From contig JAANYP010007556.1 of assembly GCA_020465985.1 (NCBI GenBank), positions 1 to 64,000 of the forward strand: DNA of 64,000 nt, in the 5' to 3' direction. The position numbers were made by a program, and so were the translations under genes. The notes beneath the pieces were generated by a model. The model saw nothing but the letters and a program-made list of their open reading frames with translations. It made no database searches and was not told the origin of the DNA. Source of the stretch: Centrapalus pauciflorus. Taxonomy: Eukaryota; Streptophyta; Magnoliopsida; Asterales; Asteraceae. Shown one piece after another: positions 10,907-24,093 of the stretch (position 1 is the stretch's first letter; the number at the start of each line of letters is the position of its first letter).

Positions 10907-12190
10907 TAATCAATATGATGATAAGTCCATTTTTTGAAATTTAATAATAATCCTTGTAATTTTTATTCTACATCTTAATATATTATCAAGAAAGTAATGT
11001 ATTGTTTTATAGAAACAGTTCATTGGATGTAGTATATAGAGCCTTTTACAAAAATATAAGATAAGATTCACCTGATTTAGGAAAATGGTTTCCAACTATA
11101 ATGCTTTTGTTTCTTCCTTTCTTAGTTGTTTATAAAAGTAACTAACTTTGTTTTTGTTTCATAAATCAATTATGGATTGTTGCAAAAGGACGGCTACTTG
11201 TAATTACTCATCAGTATGCTTAATTTCATACCCATTTAATGAACTTCTCTATTTGATTTCGTATGTGGCTTCAATTAGGGTTTAGGGTTCACATTTTAGT
11301 TCAGGTTTATGGTTATTTAATTATCTTTTCCTCCAAGATTTCTTCAAGTTCTTGGTTCGTTTTTGAGATTGTTCATCTTCTCTGTAGTTAGTTAAGTTGA
11401 AGGTTCATGTGTTGTTGAAGGGTTCTGGATTTGAATTTGCATTTAAAAATTGTGGTGGTTGGTGAAAATTTTGGTGGACGGTGGCGGCAAATTGCGGTGA
11501 ACTACAATCATGTCTTTCACACGTTATATAAAAAATGCCACATGTTATGCAAGAAATGTTACGTGCTATGCCACAATTTGCTTGATATTATGTTAGTATT
11601 GACTATTGAGTTTTGAACGTCAAAGTATTGATTAAAAATAGTACTACATCTTAATAACGGTTGGTTGATTTTCTTTTTCAGAAAATGAGAATGGATTCAT
11701 GCATAGAAACAAAAGTCATAATTTATTTAAATTAAAATCACGTGATTAGGGGTTAAAAGAATTAAACTCACTGCTGTGTTATCATTCAATTAATATTAAA
11801 TCTAAATCTAACACTTATTCCATTTATAGTTCTACATATTTAATCAAAAAAATAGTTTATATATACATGTTGTTAAACTTATTAAAATATATTAATATAT
11901 AAATACACATTACATAAAAAATTTTAAACATTTAAAAGATAAAAGTAATTGGTAAAAATATATTTCATAATAATTTATTTATTATAATTAATATATAAAT
12001 ATCATGTTATATATAAAGTATCAATTTATATCATTTAAAAAAATTCAAATTTATAAATGAAAAATTTATAAGAATCATGAAAAAATTTACTATTTATATT
12101 TATTTATATAAATCCTAAAATATAATACTTATGAAAAAAATAATATTTGTATATTTTAATTTCCCTATATTTACATTTATTATTATTATT
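10907..12190. other. AT-rich non-coding stretch
   Basis: No gene recognised. The motif TTAGGGTTTAGGGTT occurs at about 11276-11290, the reverse orientation of the telo-box at 10.2 kb. From 11,800 on the sequence is nearly pure A/T. Confidence 0.5.
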
Positions 12191-12198
12191 ATTATTAC

Positions 12199-12208
12199 CT
12201 ATATATAC
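12199..12208 (+). promoter_or_regulatory. TATA box before a short plastid-transit-like exon
   Basis: CTATATATAC lies about 70 bp upstream of the ATG at 12275, a normal plant spacing for TATA box, start site and short leader. Confidence 0.45.
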
Positions 12209-12274
12209 ACACACTGACGCCTTCAAAATCTGCATCTGACCTTCTTCTGAGTTGTGTGTGATTTGAAGGTAGCC

Positions 12275-12396
12275 ATGGCAATGTCAGCAAATACCCCTCA
12301 TACCCTCCTCTTGAAAAACCCTACCATCCTCAAAACCCCAAACTCCATCCATGTCTTACCCATCTCACGCGCCACCGCCACCAAACCCCAAAGTCA
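12275..12396 (+). pseudogene. First-exon fragment with transit-peptide-like N terminus
   Basis: The ATG sits in a strong context (GTAGCCATGGCA). The frame begins MAMSANTPHTLLLKNPTI and is rich in Ser, Thr, Pro and basic residues with almost no acidic ones, as in chloroplast transit peptides. It runs into AT-rich DNA after about 40 codons; possible donors are CAAA/GTCATG or TCAT/GTATAT. No recognisable mature-protein exon follows, so I read it as a gene fragment or a gene cut by insertions. The protein family is not identified. Confidence 0.4.
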
Positions 12397-12598
12397 TGTA
12401 TATGTGCCTCACACTGTTCTTTTTATTTTTATATAATATTCAATAAAAATATTAATTTCTACCTCTTTAAAATAAACTTAAATTAATTCCTTTTATTAAT
12501 ATAATATAATATTTAAACCATTAACTTTTAGTGCTTTATTTTGAACTTGCATCTTTTTATGAGAGGGAGTTGAAAAACTTTAAGTTTACTTTATGCAG

Positions 12599-12867
12599 AA
12601 TTCATTGGAAACCCCATCCCACCCCCAAACCCTCTATTCTCTTCTTGTTTGGAAACCCCATCCCACCCCCAAACCCTCCGTTCTCTTCTTCTTTCGTCGA
12701 CGGTGTTCCTCCACGAAACCCCCAAGCTTTTCTCTTCTTCTTTCGTTCGTCGGGCGCACAACATCTGCGACACAACTCCATCGCCGACGGTGTTACTCCA
12801 GCAGCAGCAGCGCTCCAACGGCGATAGCAGAAAGCATTCCTCGATTTCTTGAACGGCGGAAGCAGAA
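12599..12867 (+). pseudogene. Exon-like GC-richer block between splice-site-like ends
   Basis: The block starts after TTTATGCAG (acceptor-like) and ends at AGAAAG/GTATCT (donor-like), followed by a pyrimidine-rich, intron-like stretch. A reading frame is open throughout, rich in Ser, Pro and Arg. A 50-bp direct repeat (unit GGAAACCCCATCCCACCCCC) makes up its first part. It may be a 5' untranslated exon rather than coding; no family recognised. Confidence 0.35.
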
Positions 12868-13119
12868 AGGTATCTCTCTCTTTCTCCCGTTTTTTTTCGT
12901 TCAAAAACAAAAAGGGTTCCTTGATTATGACAAAAGCAGATCTTGTTATGTCGATTTTTTATTTTTGGGGTTTGAAATCCTCGATTTCTGCTTTTTATGT
13001 AAAATCCATCACAAGATCTTGTTATTTCATAGCAAAAAAATGCAAAAACAAACTACATGAAAAAACATCCAAATTATTAAAAGAAATCATAACCTATTAA
13101 GGTTAAAGAGATGACTTAC

Positions 13120-13235
13120 CAGGTTAGAGAAGCAGTAATGGAGAATGGTGGACATGCAGAGCTTTGTGTGGAGGAGTGATGGAAGGATGGAGTACAACCG
13201 TTGTCAACATTGATGAAGATAGAGAGAGGCCATGA
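13120..13235 (-). pseudogene. Gene-like 5' fragment on minus with consensus donor
   Basis: The minus strand reads into AACCTG/GTAAGTC at 13120/13119, a strong plant donor. The upstream sequence is C/T-rich and Ser/Pro-coding in one frame, but no uninterrupted ATG-started frame reaches the donor. It is probably a broken exon; function unknown. Confidence 0.3.
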
Positions 13236-13833
13236 GAAAGAACAGGGTAGTAAAAAAAATTAGTTTCTGATTTACCAGAAGATGGAGAAAAGATTTACTG
13301 TTTTTTTTTTTAAGTTATACACGTGTAATGTCCTAACACACTACAAGTGTGGCATCAGTTGGGAACGTGGCCTTTTAAGAAAGCAGAAATGTGTCCAATA
13401 TTTGATAATGGGTTGCTTCTTGTATATTAGTAAGATATAGCAAAGTGTTAATATTAACGGCTTTTATGGATTATTGATTAAGTCATTGGACTTTTTTCCT
13501 GATTTTTAAGTCCATTGATAATTTTCATTTTATTCAAAACAATATATTTGACTTGTTTAGTAAGTCATTAACCGGTAAACAATACAGTAACAATAATATA
13601 AAAAGTTTAGTGGCTTTGTTCCAAAAATAGAAAAAGAATCTTGGTTTTTTTAAATATTAAACCATTCTGATAAACTAATTTTAACCGGTGAAACCGGCAG
13701 TAAGTAAAAACACATAGTTTGAATAAGACAAAAAATATTCAGCCACTTGAACACTCGGGAAAAAAAATTCTAGTGACTTAATCAATAAAACCATTAAAGT
13801 TCATGGGGTTAATTTTATATATATAGAGAGAGA

Positions 13834-14057
13834 GGTGGGTTCAATGGAGAACCTCCATGCATCGAAGAACCTTGAAGAACTCCCATGCACCACCACAAAT
13901 GCATCACAATCCCCCCGTGATGTATCAAAATCTCGCGTGATGAATCACCTTATTTACGATCATGCCACCGCGCTTTTCATGAAATGCACCAAATCGGACG
14001 GTTTGCGTAGGTTTCCATAGTTTTCAGATGCATAATGGTTTTCCGTTGAACCACCCC
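13834..14057. mobile_element. MITE family A, copy 1
   Basis: Inverted ends GTGGGTTCAATGGAGAACC and, at the right, a reversed match ending TTCCGTTGAACCACCCC. It is flanked by TATATA. The interior has GTGAT(G)CATCA-type repeats and AAATGCACCAAATCGGACGG, shared with 39952-40215. Confidence 0.8.
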
Positions 14058-14119
14058 TATATATGTATATGCATGCATGCATGTATATATATAGACACGC
14101 ACACACATACATACATATA

Positions 14120-14410
14120 GGGATGTGATCCATTATGAACACTTTATTCGTTATGAACATTGTGAACAAAAAAAATACATATAATCGTTTATATATACTA
14201 TACCAACAAGTGTTCGTAAAAAGATTCATATAATTCAAAGAGTTCATAGAAGTGTTCGTAATAAGATTCATAACATTCAAAAGGTTCGTAGCAGTGTTTA
14301 TAACAAGATTCATAAGATTCAGCAGGGTTGATAAGATTCGATAAATTCATAGGATTCAATAAAATCCATAAGATCCAACAATGTTCATACGTTAATAGAA
14401 GCGTTTAGTA
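14120..14410. mobile_element. MITE family B, copy 1, right end lost
   Basis: Starts GGGATGTGATCCATTATGAA and matches 40322-40713 up to about 14410, including repeated GATTCATA.GATTCAA units. The right inverted end is replaced by sequence ending TCTTGAACCCACTCTACAC, itself like a family A end, which suggests nesting. Confidence 0.7.
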
Positions 14411-14499
14411 GCATTACGCATGAATCGTAATGCATTTGCGGTTCTCTTTTGGTATTCTGATGCATTATGATTCTCTCTTGAACCCACTCTACACACATG

Positions 14500-17400
14500 A
14501 TTAATGACTAAATTGCCCTTAAATATCCTTATTGCATTAAAAGAGTAATGACACACGTCGTTTATCTATTTCTTCTTATTTAATAAAACCTTCTCACGGG
14601 ACCCAAATTATATAAATATGCATTACTTTTTTATATTGATTCATTAATTTTTGAATTCATAACAATAAATCACAAATTCAAAAATAATTGAATGTACAAA
14701 ATTAATGAATTATATTTTTCAAGATATATTTAGCATCCCAAGATTTTTTAGATTCTCGCGATAATCTAATATTTTATATACACACACTTTTTTTTTCTTT
14801 ATACAAGAGAGAGAAGAGAGGATGAACAAGTTGTGGGCTACACTAAGTTTTAAATTTATGGTCATAAGGCGACAGTTGACAAGGGGACATATCTTACTTC
14901 CATCATTAATCATTATGAAACGATCTTTTGTTAATTTCTTATTTTGATTATGAATTTAAATAGGTCGTTAAGAGCCATGAATAACAACATATGTTATTAT
15001 TTAGACAAGACGTTAAGAAGATTCAAGAAATGCATTTTGTGCAAATCGGGAAAAGAAATAAGTGATCACGACAAATAGTACGGTGGTACCGTACACTCCT
15101 CTAACTTGATTTTGCATTTAATTATAATTCTGTACTAAAATGTACGTAATTTAACATCATACTTCATTAGTTAACTCAAATGCCTCTATTAATCAATTAA
15201 GCAAAATATTAATAAATTCATGATTGCATTTGATATAACCCCTTTATCATTGTCACCGCAACTAAATTTAATCAATATGATTTGAAAGATAAGACTATTT
15301 TGTAAAAGGATTTGATTGATTTTATTTGTGAATTTTAGTTATTTATTAAAATGGATTTTTTTAATTGAGGTATATATGAATGCGTACAAATGAGTTAATT
15401 GTGTTCAAATGATTGGCGAAGGAAGATGGGGATGGCAAGTGAAAATGGTCCACCATACATATATAGATTACGATGAAATTCAATCTTAGCCAAGAAACAC
15501 CTATTAGTGTAAATGGATGGGTGCCATATACACATTTGAGATGTGGACGCTTCATAAGTACAAGTTAGGGGTCCGTGGATTACAATTGATGAATTAATTA
15601 TACGTGTCGGTGCCACGATAAGTGTTGTTCTTATGCCGGTTAATTTAACTTTTAATGCAATCATTTTTTATTTTAGGCGGTGTTTGGTTCAAAAAACGAA
15701 ATTTAAATTTTTAGTTATTAGTGTGTTTAATGGTGAAGATAAAATATACTTTTTAGTATTGGTTTAAGGATGTATGTTGGAATCTAATATATGTTTGAGT
15801 TGGAAGGATTCTTATAAACAAAGAATTTGATGTCAAATAAATAAATTTTAATTTTTTCATATTTGTTAGCAAAAATTCTAAATAAAGTAAATTTGAATTT
15901 TATTTCTATCGAATTACATTCTACGAATCAAACGTTACATTTAGAATGATCGTAAGTTACACATATTATGTGAAAGGAACATAATGGTATGGTGGTACCT
16001 CTAGACGTGAGTTGTGTGGCAATATTTTATAATCACCTTTAGTAGATTGCTTTATTGAATATTGTCAATGACGTCTTGAGAATACATTTACATGCCAAAT
16101 TAATTATTCCAACGAAAGAAGAAATAATCATTTTACATTTTTGGCTTTGTAGCATATTTTTGTGATAATCGAAAATACCATTCGTTTAAAAACTCATCAT
16201 GCCTTCAAAGATGTTTGGAAAGTGGTACAGCCGTACAGTTCTTGATAATTAATATACGTTTAATAGAAATCCAGATTATGTACAATATACTTCTACAAAA
16301 TTAACTGTATTTTGACCCAATTTTTTATGCCAAGAGACAAGATCGAGTCACATGAAAATTCTGTTGGACAATCCAAATTCACGAACTCATGTTTTTGGCG
16401 CAAAAACCATATTAAAGACAAGAAATATATACTATGTTGTTATGACTTATAGAGAGAATCAAAATGTTCGTTACATGTAAAAATGTATACGCATGCATAC
16501 ATTTACAATATGAGCTCAGTTAAGGTTAAACAACATAAGATAACTATTGTTAAGGTTAATAACAAAAACTTTAACAACTTGACAAAAGCAGCAACCTTAA
16601 CACCCAAGCAAATTTTTAATCCACCATATGTCAAAAGGGGCACAACCCCCCGGCCCCAAGGTATAACTATAACATCGCTAGTTCACTTTTATTAAGACGT
16701 TTTTAACAACAAAACAAGCGCTTTCAAGTTCCAACATTCAAGATTTTGCATATTAGCCTAGACATGAACTAATGTGGTTTGTGTTGAAGATAGGCCGCTC
16801 TTAGGGATTGAACATTATGAACCCTTTTTACCATGTACTTTGGATCCATACCTACTTTAGGTTTTGCATATTAGCCTAGACATGAACTAATATATGTATT
16901 TATGTGTGTGTATAATCTCATATTTCTTAACCTGAAAAAATGACATTACATCAGTGTCACAATAAAAACCTTATAAACTAAAAATATTACTTAGATAGTT
17001 TTCTTTTAGTTCATTCATAGTCAAAATAAATAGAAGGAAAATACAAAAGAGTAAATATTATGAAATCAAATATAACAAAGAGTATATTTAAATAACAAAA
17101 TTAAAGTCACAACATAATACAATATATATAATAACTTAATAAAATAAAATATAAAATGCAATAATAATATATAATATAAATCTACCACATGGTAATAAAT
17201 AGTCAAATAATAGTTTGAGAAAAAGAAAAGTAAAAAGAGAATATTATATAATTATATAAATATACCACACGCCCACAATCCACATGGGTTAAGAATAGTA
17301 AAATAATAGTTTGAAGAACAAAAAGAAGTAAAAATAGAAGAGATGAACAAAGTTCATAAACACAAGTATTGATAATGATAATGATAATTTGAGTAAATAA

Positions 17401-18060
17401 AATCGAGACGTGATCGCCACAAAATTGTACATTTTTGTTTTCTTTTTTGGTCCCGAATGTTCGATGATAGATTCCCATGGTCATGACTCATGGGCCACGT
17501 TCTTATTGGGCCCAAATAATAAAATGTTTTCTCCACTTTTAGCCCTATAACTTTATTGGTTTAGTCGGTACATATTTTATTCATATACCAATTTTCAAAA
17601 CAAGAAATAATAAAATTTTAAACTTATAATCTATAATTGATGCTCATTGCAATTTTGTTTTTGGTTTTTATCCAGTTTTAGAAAAATACATATGGATCAA
17701 CCGATTACATTTCAATAAATTAAACCATTTATATTTTTTTGATTAAACAGACACAATTATTTTGGAAATTTAGGTTAGATATCCTAAAGTTATCATTAAT
17801 GAGTTATTTGTTTTTTAAAATGTTAAATATCTGAAGTCTGAAATTTAAGAGGTCGTCGTAAAATTCTGAATTCATATTTGAAATTTAAGAAGTGATCTTA
17901 AAGTTTGAATTTTAAAAATTTAAGAATATCAATCAAATTGTAAGTCTTAAATTTATTTATATATTATGTTTCATCAATTTATATGACTATTTTTAATTAA
18001 TTATGATATATAATTTTTTTAATGTAAATTAAATGATATTATATTTGAATTGAATTGTTT
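14500..18060. other. AT-rich non-coding stretch
   Basis: No gene recognised. It contains a possible degenerate MITE at 15677-15945 (GTGTTTGGTT end) and a 31-bp direct repeat with core TTTTGCATATTAGCCTAGAC at about 16744 and 16862. Confidence 0.5.
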
Positions 18061-18072
18061 TTTTTTGTAAAC

Positions 18073-18076
<4 letters not shown>

Positions 18077-18140
<64 letters not shown>
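18077..18140. repeat. (TA)n microsatellite
   Basis: About 32 uninterrupted TA units in AT-rich surroundings. Confidence 0.95.
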
Positions 18141-18144
<4 letters not shown>

Positions 18145-18239
18145 TTATAGTATATTATCTTAAATTATTTTATACAAAATAAACGTAAATCAATTTAACT
18201 ATATTTAATGTATTAAACGTATTTTGATTTTTTATTACA

Positions 18240-18345
18240 TAAAATAGTCTCGGCACCTCTTTAGTCTCCCTACCGGTCGACATGTTTGCCTCCCTCCCTA
18301 AAAAGAGACAGCGTGGCTTCCCGGGTTCGATTTGATTTAGAAATA
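18240..18345 (+). repeat. Possible SINE or tRNA-like fragment
   Basis: A GC-richer island in AT-rich DNA ends with CCCGGGTTCGATTT, which fits a pol III B box / tRNA T-arm. No A box or poly-A tail is convincing. Confidence 0.3.
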
Positions 18346-19052
18346 AAAATTTCAGACATTAATTTCAGATTTTAGATGAGAATCACCTATTAAATTCCAG
18401 ACCTAATTTCAGATGTCTTAAAATTGTTTGTATGAAATTTAACAAACAGTCTGAAGTTATTTAAAATATCAAATCCACTTATGTTTAAAATATAACAAGC
18501 AATCATAAATTGTTTAAAATCTGAATTTTAAGATTTAAAACAAATTAAATTCTAAAAATATTAAAACAAACGTGGTATAACCGTATGTAGAATTGTTACT
18601 TCTTAAAAAAAAAAATAGAAGTATTGTCTTCAAAATTAAAAATTTACCGACTAATCTTTTAATTTTGTCTTCAAATTTTAAGGGCCATATATAATTTGGT
18701 TTTTTCAGTTTATCCCTATAATTAACGTTACAAACATGTTTTATATTGATTATATTTTTTCTAGTTGCAATATAAATAATTATTAATCTTTTTTATTAAA
18801 CTGTATTTGTCTAAATGTCAACAAATCAAAAAAATTAATACTTTTTAAAAGTTAATTCTATTTAATTTCATATCGTAACTTTTTGTTTCATGTTTGATAT
18901 GATCTAAAAATTTTCTTTATATCATTTTAACATAAGTACCTTATTGTTTCCTTTACTATTTGTAATAATATATTAAGGGGCCTTTATATAATATAAAAAA
19001 AAGATATCAAAATCTTTAAAGTACCCTTAGAGAGTTTATTTATCTTTTAAAA

Positions 19053-19349
19053 GAAGATTTATTACGAGAAAAACCAATATCTTTCACGTTTTTTTGCGTT
19101 TTCATCTTTTCTTTTTATTTTTCAAAAAAGTCCTTAAGTTACATTTTTTTTGTTTAGTGAAATTTGGCTATTAGAAATCCGGTTTTATAGCTTTTAAAAA
19201 CCTAATTTACCAATTATAACCGGACTTTAATAATCAAATTTCACAAACCAGGAAATAAGATTAACTTGAGGACTTTTTTAGAAGAAAGTAACATAGAGGG
19301 CCAAAAACTTAAAAACGTGAAAATATGTTTTTTTTTTTAATAATAAACC
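19053..19349. mobile_element. Foldback MITE family G, copy 1
   Basis: The two ends are long inverted repeats (about 100 bp each): GATTTATTACGAGAAAAACC at the left and a reversed counterpart ending TAATAATAAACC at the right. AACTTGAGGACTTTTTTAGA is shared with 22437-22739. Confidence 0.75.
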
Positions 19350-20948
19350 ATTTAAACTTATTTATTTATTAATTTTATCCATATAATATACATGTCAATA
19401 AACTAGCAGAATAATATATAAGCTGTTTTTACTTTTTAATATTAATTTTTTTGATAGTAATGAGTAAAGTGAATTGTTTGAATATTAAGAGTAAAAGAAT
19501 TTTTTTTAATATTAAAGAGCAAAACCGACATATAAAGTAATAATTGTATTATTGTTTTTAAAAATATCATAATAATATAACATGGTTAATGATGATATCT
19601 TATTAAAGTAATGATTTATTCTTTGGTTGGTTGATGAACGTTCCGTTAGTTGTGGCTTTTCCGTAATTATTAGAGGAAGTGCTTATTTAATAGTCATCCA
19701 ATAATATTAATATACTATATTGCCCGAAAAAAGTAATAAAAAAATTGATGTCAGTGGTGACTGGTGAGATCGATTAACCCTTAATTCTGATCATGGTAAT
19801 TCATTTATTTGTTTTGCTGATTGATGTACAAATATTTAATGTATGATTTAGTTAACAGACACATGAGCTGTTTCAAACAATAAGAAACCGTCTATTAATA
19901 TTTCACGTATCATTATGTCACATCCCTTATCTTTAAATTAATTTCTAAAAAATGTACACATGACACCCATTTAAACTAATTTCTTAAAAATTAGATGACA
20001 CCTCTTATCTTTAAATTAATTTCTAAAAAGACTGAGCCCTAGGACTAAGCTTTGGGCTCATTTTAGGTCTTTTTAGGATTTGGGACTAACCTAGCTTAGT
20101 GACCCGACCAGCAACAATGAAAGATATAAAGGACCATTAAGGATTATTCGGGTTTAATCGGGCCTAGAATCAGACTTTAAAGGACAAAACTCATTCACAC
20201 TTTTTCCAAATAGATTGGTTTTATATATTGGTGGTACAAATTTACACATAACATCCTTTAATTTTAAATTAATCTCTCTTTTCTATATTATCCATTATGT
20301 TTTTCTCCTATAACTTTTAATATATAAAGCTTTGGTTATTAATATATTGTTAAGAATCATTCATTTGTATCTATGTTTCAAAATAAGAAAAATTATGTTT
20401 CAATATACAGGAATAAATTATATTTCTTAGATGGAATGGTTAAACGATTTTTTAGGCTTGATGGTTAAGAATTTACATTTAATACTATAATATGGGATGA
20501 TCATTTGGACATAACTTATGGTGCATAAATAATATCATGAGATTTTCAAAATGAAATATATATTTCAACCTATAGCATATCTAAAATGAATGATAATCAA
20601 ACCTTAATCAAATTACATAACATACAAACAATTCATATATGCATGTTTTTCAAAAGTAACACATGAACATACTATTGAAAATTATTCGTAGTTGCATATT
20701 TTGGAAATAACATATAAATAAGGCATTAAAAAAATATTTGTACATGACTAAGACGATAAAGAATATGGTTGAATCGAAAGAGAGACAATGGAATAAGAAG
20801 AAAGAGAATGGATTAAATCGTATGAGATTGATGAAAGAAAACTAGTTTACTTTATTATATTTTACATATATATACTTTTTTAGGTGACTATTATAATCTT
20901 CTAGTTATACATTAATTCAAAATTCTACTATTAAATATTTACTATAAT

Positions 20949-20977
20949 CCCCCCCCCCCCCCCCCCCCCCCCCCCCC
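20949..20977. repeat. Poly-C tract, 29 bp
   Basis: 29 consecutive C residues followed directly by ACACACACATACATG. The G-rich complement could form G-quadruplex structures. Confidence 0.9.
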
Positions 20978-21313
20978 ACACACACATACATGGGTGTGTT
21001 TGTGTGAGTGAGATCAAATACGAAATTATATGTTTGTAAAAATGTATTGAATCAAAAAATAAATATACCGAATCAACGTGTTATTTTATGATTTAACAAT
21101 AAGCGTTGAATTAAAAAACAAATAATCCTGGACCCCACAAAAAATATAATAAAAAATTGGTCGGACCCTAAAATTTATTGTGAAACTGTTTCTCACATTT
21201 TTTTTACAATAATTTAATTTCTCATAGGATTTATATATTACACACACACCATAGTGTTGTCGCACTAAGCGACTACCGTTCCAAAGTCCTACAACGAAGT
21301 GATTACCATAGTC

Positions 21314-21315
<2 letters not shown>

Positions 21316-21380
<65 letters not shown>

Positions 21381-21382
21381 CA
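21316..21382. repeat. (CT)n then (CA)n compound microsatellite
   Basis: About 25 CT units run into ACACACACACACAC. Confidence 0.95.
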
Positions 21383-21693
21383 TATTAACATTCGTCATGG
21401 AATTCATATCCCTTACCGTGAGATATGATGAGAAATAAAAAGGATTCATTAATTTTTTATTTTGGTTCACTATTTATTGAATATACTCACAATTTTAGAG
21501 ATTATGAATCAATTTTATACCATTATATTCACAAATTTAGAACAATCATTCATTGTATTTAATAAATTTGAGTAAATTCAATAAATAGTGAATCAATGTT
21601 GAAAATTATCTAGCCAGCAGCAAGCGAGTTAAGGTGAGTGATCACATTTTTTTCATTTATAAACTAAGCCCGGAAGCAGAGAGTGAAAGAAGT

Positions 21694-22115
21694 GTTGCTT
21701 GTTGGCGGTTATAATAAGAAGCAAGAGTGAGAGCTAGTTTCCTTATGGCTAGAAAATAGTTGTTGTTGATGCTGAAGTTGGCTCGTAAAATTATAATAGC
21801 TAGCTTGCTAACAACCTTGCAATTCTGATCGAAAGGAGTAATTTGAAGTATATACTAAACTTTCAGGCAGATAGTACTCCTTCCCGAGATGTGCTATCTG
21901 GTTATGTTCACTATTTTCTTCCTTTATGGTGGGCCTACGCTCGCTCGCTCGCTCGCTGCTGACTGATTGCTTGCTTTCTCTACCTAACACAAGACAAGAA
22001 GTATACTTGTTTTGCAAACTAACTCCAACATCAACAATAACTATTAAGAAGCTCTCTAATCATAAGAAAACTAGCTTCTCACTGTTGTACCTTGCTATAA
22101 CCGCTAACAAGCAAC
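21694..22115. mobile_element. Inverted-repeat (foldback) element H
   Basis: The left arm (21694-21785) starts GTTGCTTGTTGGCGGTTATA. The right arm (about 22025-22115), read on minus, starts GTTGCTTGTTAGCGGTTATA. The arms stay alignable for about 90 bp with scattered changes. The loop has a (GCTC)n tract near 21940. Confidence 0.75.
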
Positions 22116-22436
22116 TAATAGAAGAGCATTAACTACACTCCGTTCGTGATCCTCCCTGAGGATCACAATATTCTTCCGGTCTATATAAATAACAACAACA
22201 ATAATAATCCCTTTTGGTCTCTAAAATATATAAGATGGGTCATACTATATGTACATCCAATATTTTTTAACTTTTACTAAACATACATCCTAGCTCTCAT
22301 ATGTTTTTTGTTAAATGGCGAGAGACCAAATGATTTAAAACTTTCCCCTCTTTTGCATTAAGTGTGAGAGTTGTTGTGATTAGTAAAAAGAAGAGTATAT
22401 ATATTTAGAATGCCCCTAAAAAAACTTATATATTAG

Positions 22437-22739
22437 GGTTTATTATTACAAAAATCAACATATTTTCACGGTTTTTGCATTTTCGTTCTCTCATGTAATT
22501 TTGTTCTAGAAAAGCCCCTTAGTTAATATTTTTTTAGTTTTGTAAAATTTGACTATTAAAATCCAGTTATAAATGGTAAATCGAGTTTTTTAAAAACAAA
22601 AAAAACAATGTTTAATAGCCAAATTTTATAAACCAGAAAAATGAAATTAACTTGAGGATTTTTTTAGAAAAAAATAACAAGGAAGAACGAAGAAATAAAA
22701 ATCATAAAAATATGTTAAAATTTTTTTTCATAATAAACC
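22437..22739. mobile_element. Foldback MITE family G, copy 2
   Basis: Ends GGTTTATTATTACAAAAATC and, inverted, TTTCATAATAAACC. It is alike in length and order to 19053-19349 and followed at once by (TA)n. Confidence 0.75.
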
Positions 22740-22743
22740 GTGC

Positions 22744-22748
<5 letters not shown>

Positions 22749-22802
<54 letters not shown>
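22749..22802. repeat. (TA)n microsatellite
   Basis: About 27 TA units adjoining MITE G copy 2. Confidence 0.95.
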
Positions 22803-22806
<4 letters not shown>

Positions 22807-23325
22807 TTACCAAGATAAAATTCACTATTCATAACCTATTCATTCTATTTCTTTTTGATTTTTTTATTTTGTTTTTAAAGTTTTCTTATATAATTTATTT
22901 ATTAATTTGTTTTAATAAAATAAAAAATAATATTATACTATATCTTACTTAATACTAATTTAATATGATATTTAAATATTGTAGTTTTACATTTTATACA
23001 AATTTGAATTCAAATTCATTTTTTAAATATTGTTACTTTATTTAATCCAATTTTAAATTTACTTATTATTAATTATTATTGCTTTGAAATTTATTTTCTT
23101 ATTTTTTTATGTTTTGATTTCTTTCTATTTTTATAGCTTTAATAAATAAGATTACACATAAGTTTTAATACATGTAAAGTATAGTGAAATTATTTCTTTT
23201 TAAATATGAATCATCAAATTAATTTCTATATAAAGAAAATATAGTCGTTATTATCATAGAACATATTGCATATTATCAATCTTTTGTTAAATAGAAAAAT
23301 ACACACATCCCTAATCTTACTTTTA

Positions 23326-23330
<5 letters not shown>

Positions 23331-23394
<64 letters not shown>
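23331..23394. repeat. (CA)n(TA)n compound microsatellite
   Basis: CA units turn into TA units; a second (CA)n lies at 23827-23852. Confidence 0.95.
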
Positions 23395-23396
<2 letters not shown>

Positions 23397-24093
23397 TCCA
23401 ATATTAGTTACTATACTTAATTTGTTTGATAGATAGATAACACTATTCATAAATCAAATAGATAACTTTATATGTATTATTTAGTAAATTATTTTATTAT
23501 TGTAATTGTTGTTAAAATAGTATCATCATTATTGTTAAATTATCTATATATATAAACTTAGAATCAAATGAGATGCTAAATCTATCTCTAGAAATGTTAA
23601 AATCATTGTGACTCAATTTTACATATTGATTCACAATTTTTTTATTGTATAAATAATGAATCATAAATTTTAAGTTAAGTGAATCAACTTCACAATGTTT
23701 TGAGATAATTTATTAATTTATAAATATGAATCATAAATTCAAAATAAGTGAATTAATGTACAAAATTAACGAATCATAGTGCTTCTCACATTTCTCAATA
23801 TATATTCGGCTTCTCATGATAACCTAAACACACACACACACACACACACACACTCACTCACATATTAAATTTTCTTGATATTTTGTTTGTATTATTATCA
23901 TTATAAAATTTAGCAAAATGAATGTAGTATATTTAGAATTTGTTTTAGAAAATATAAAAATAGCAAATGACCCTTTTAAATAATAATAACATTAAATTTA
24001 TATGTGATTATAGATGTTATTAATTTTGACTAAAAATATATTTTAAATTTATTACATTATATATTTCAGCTTAAATTATTTGTTAAGGATTCT

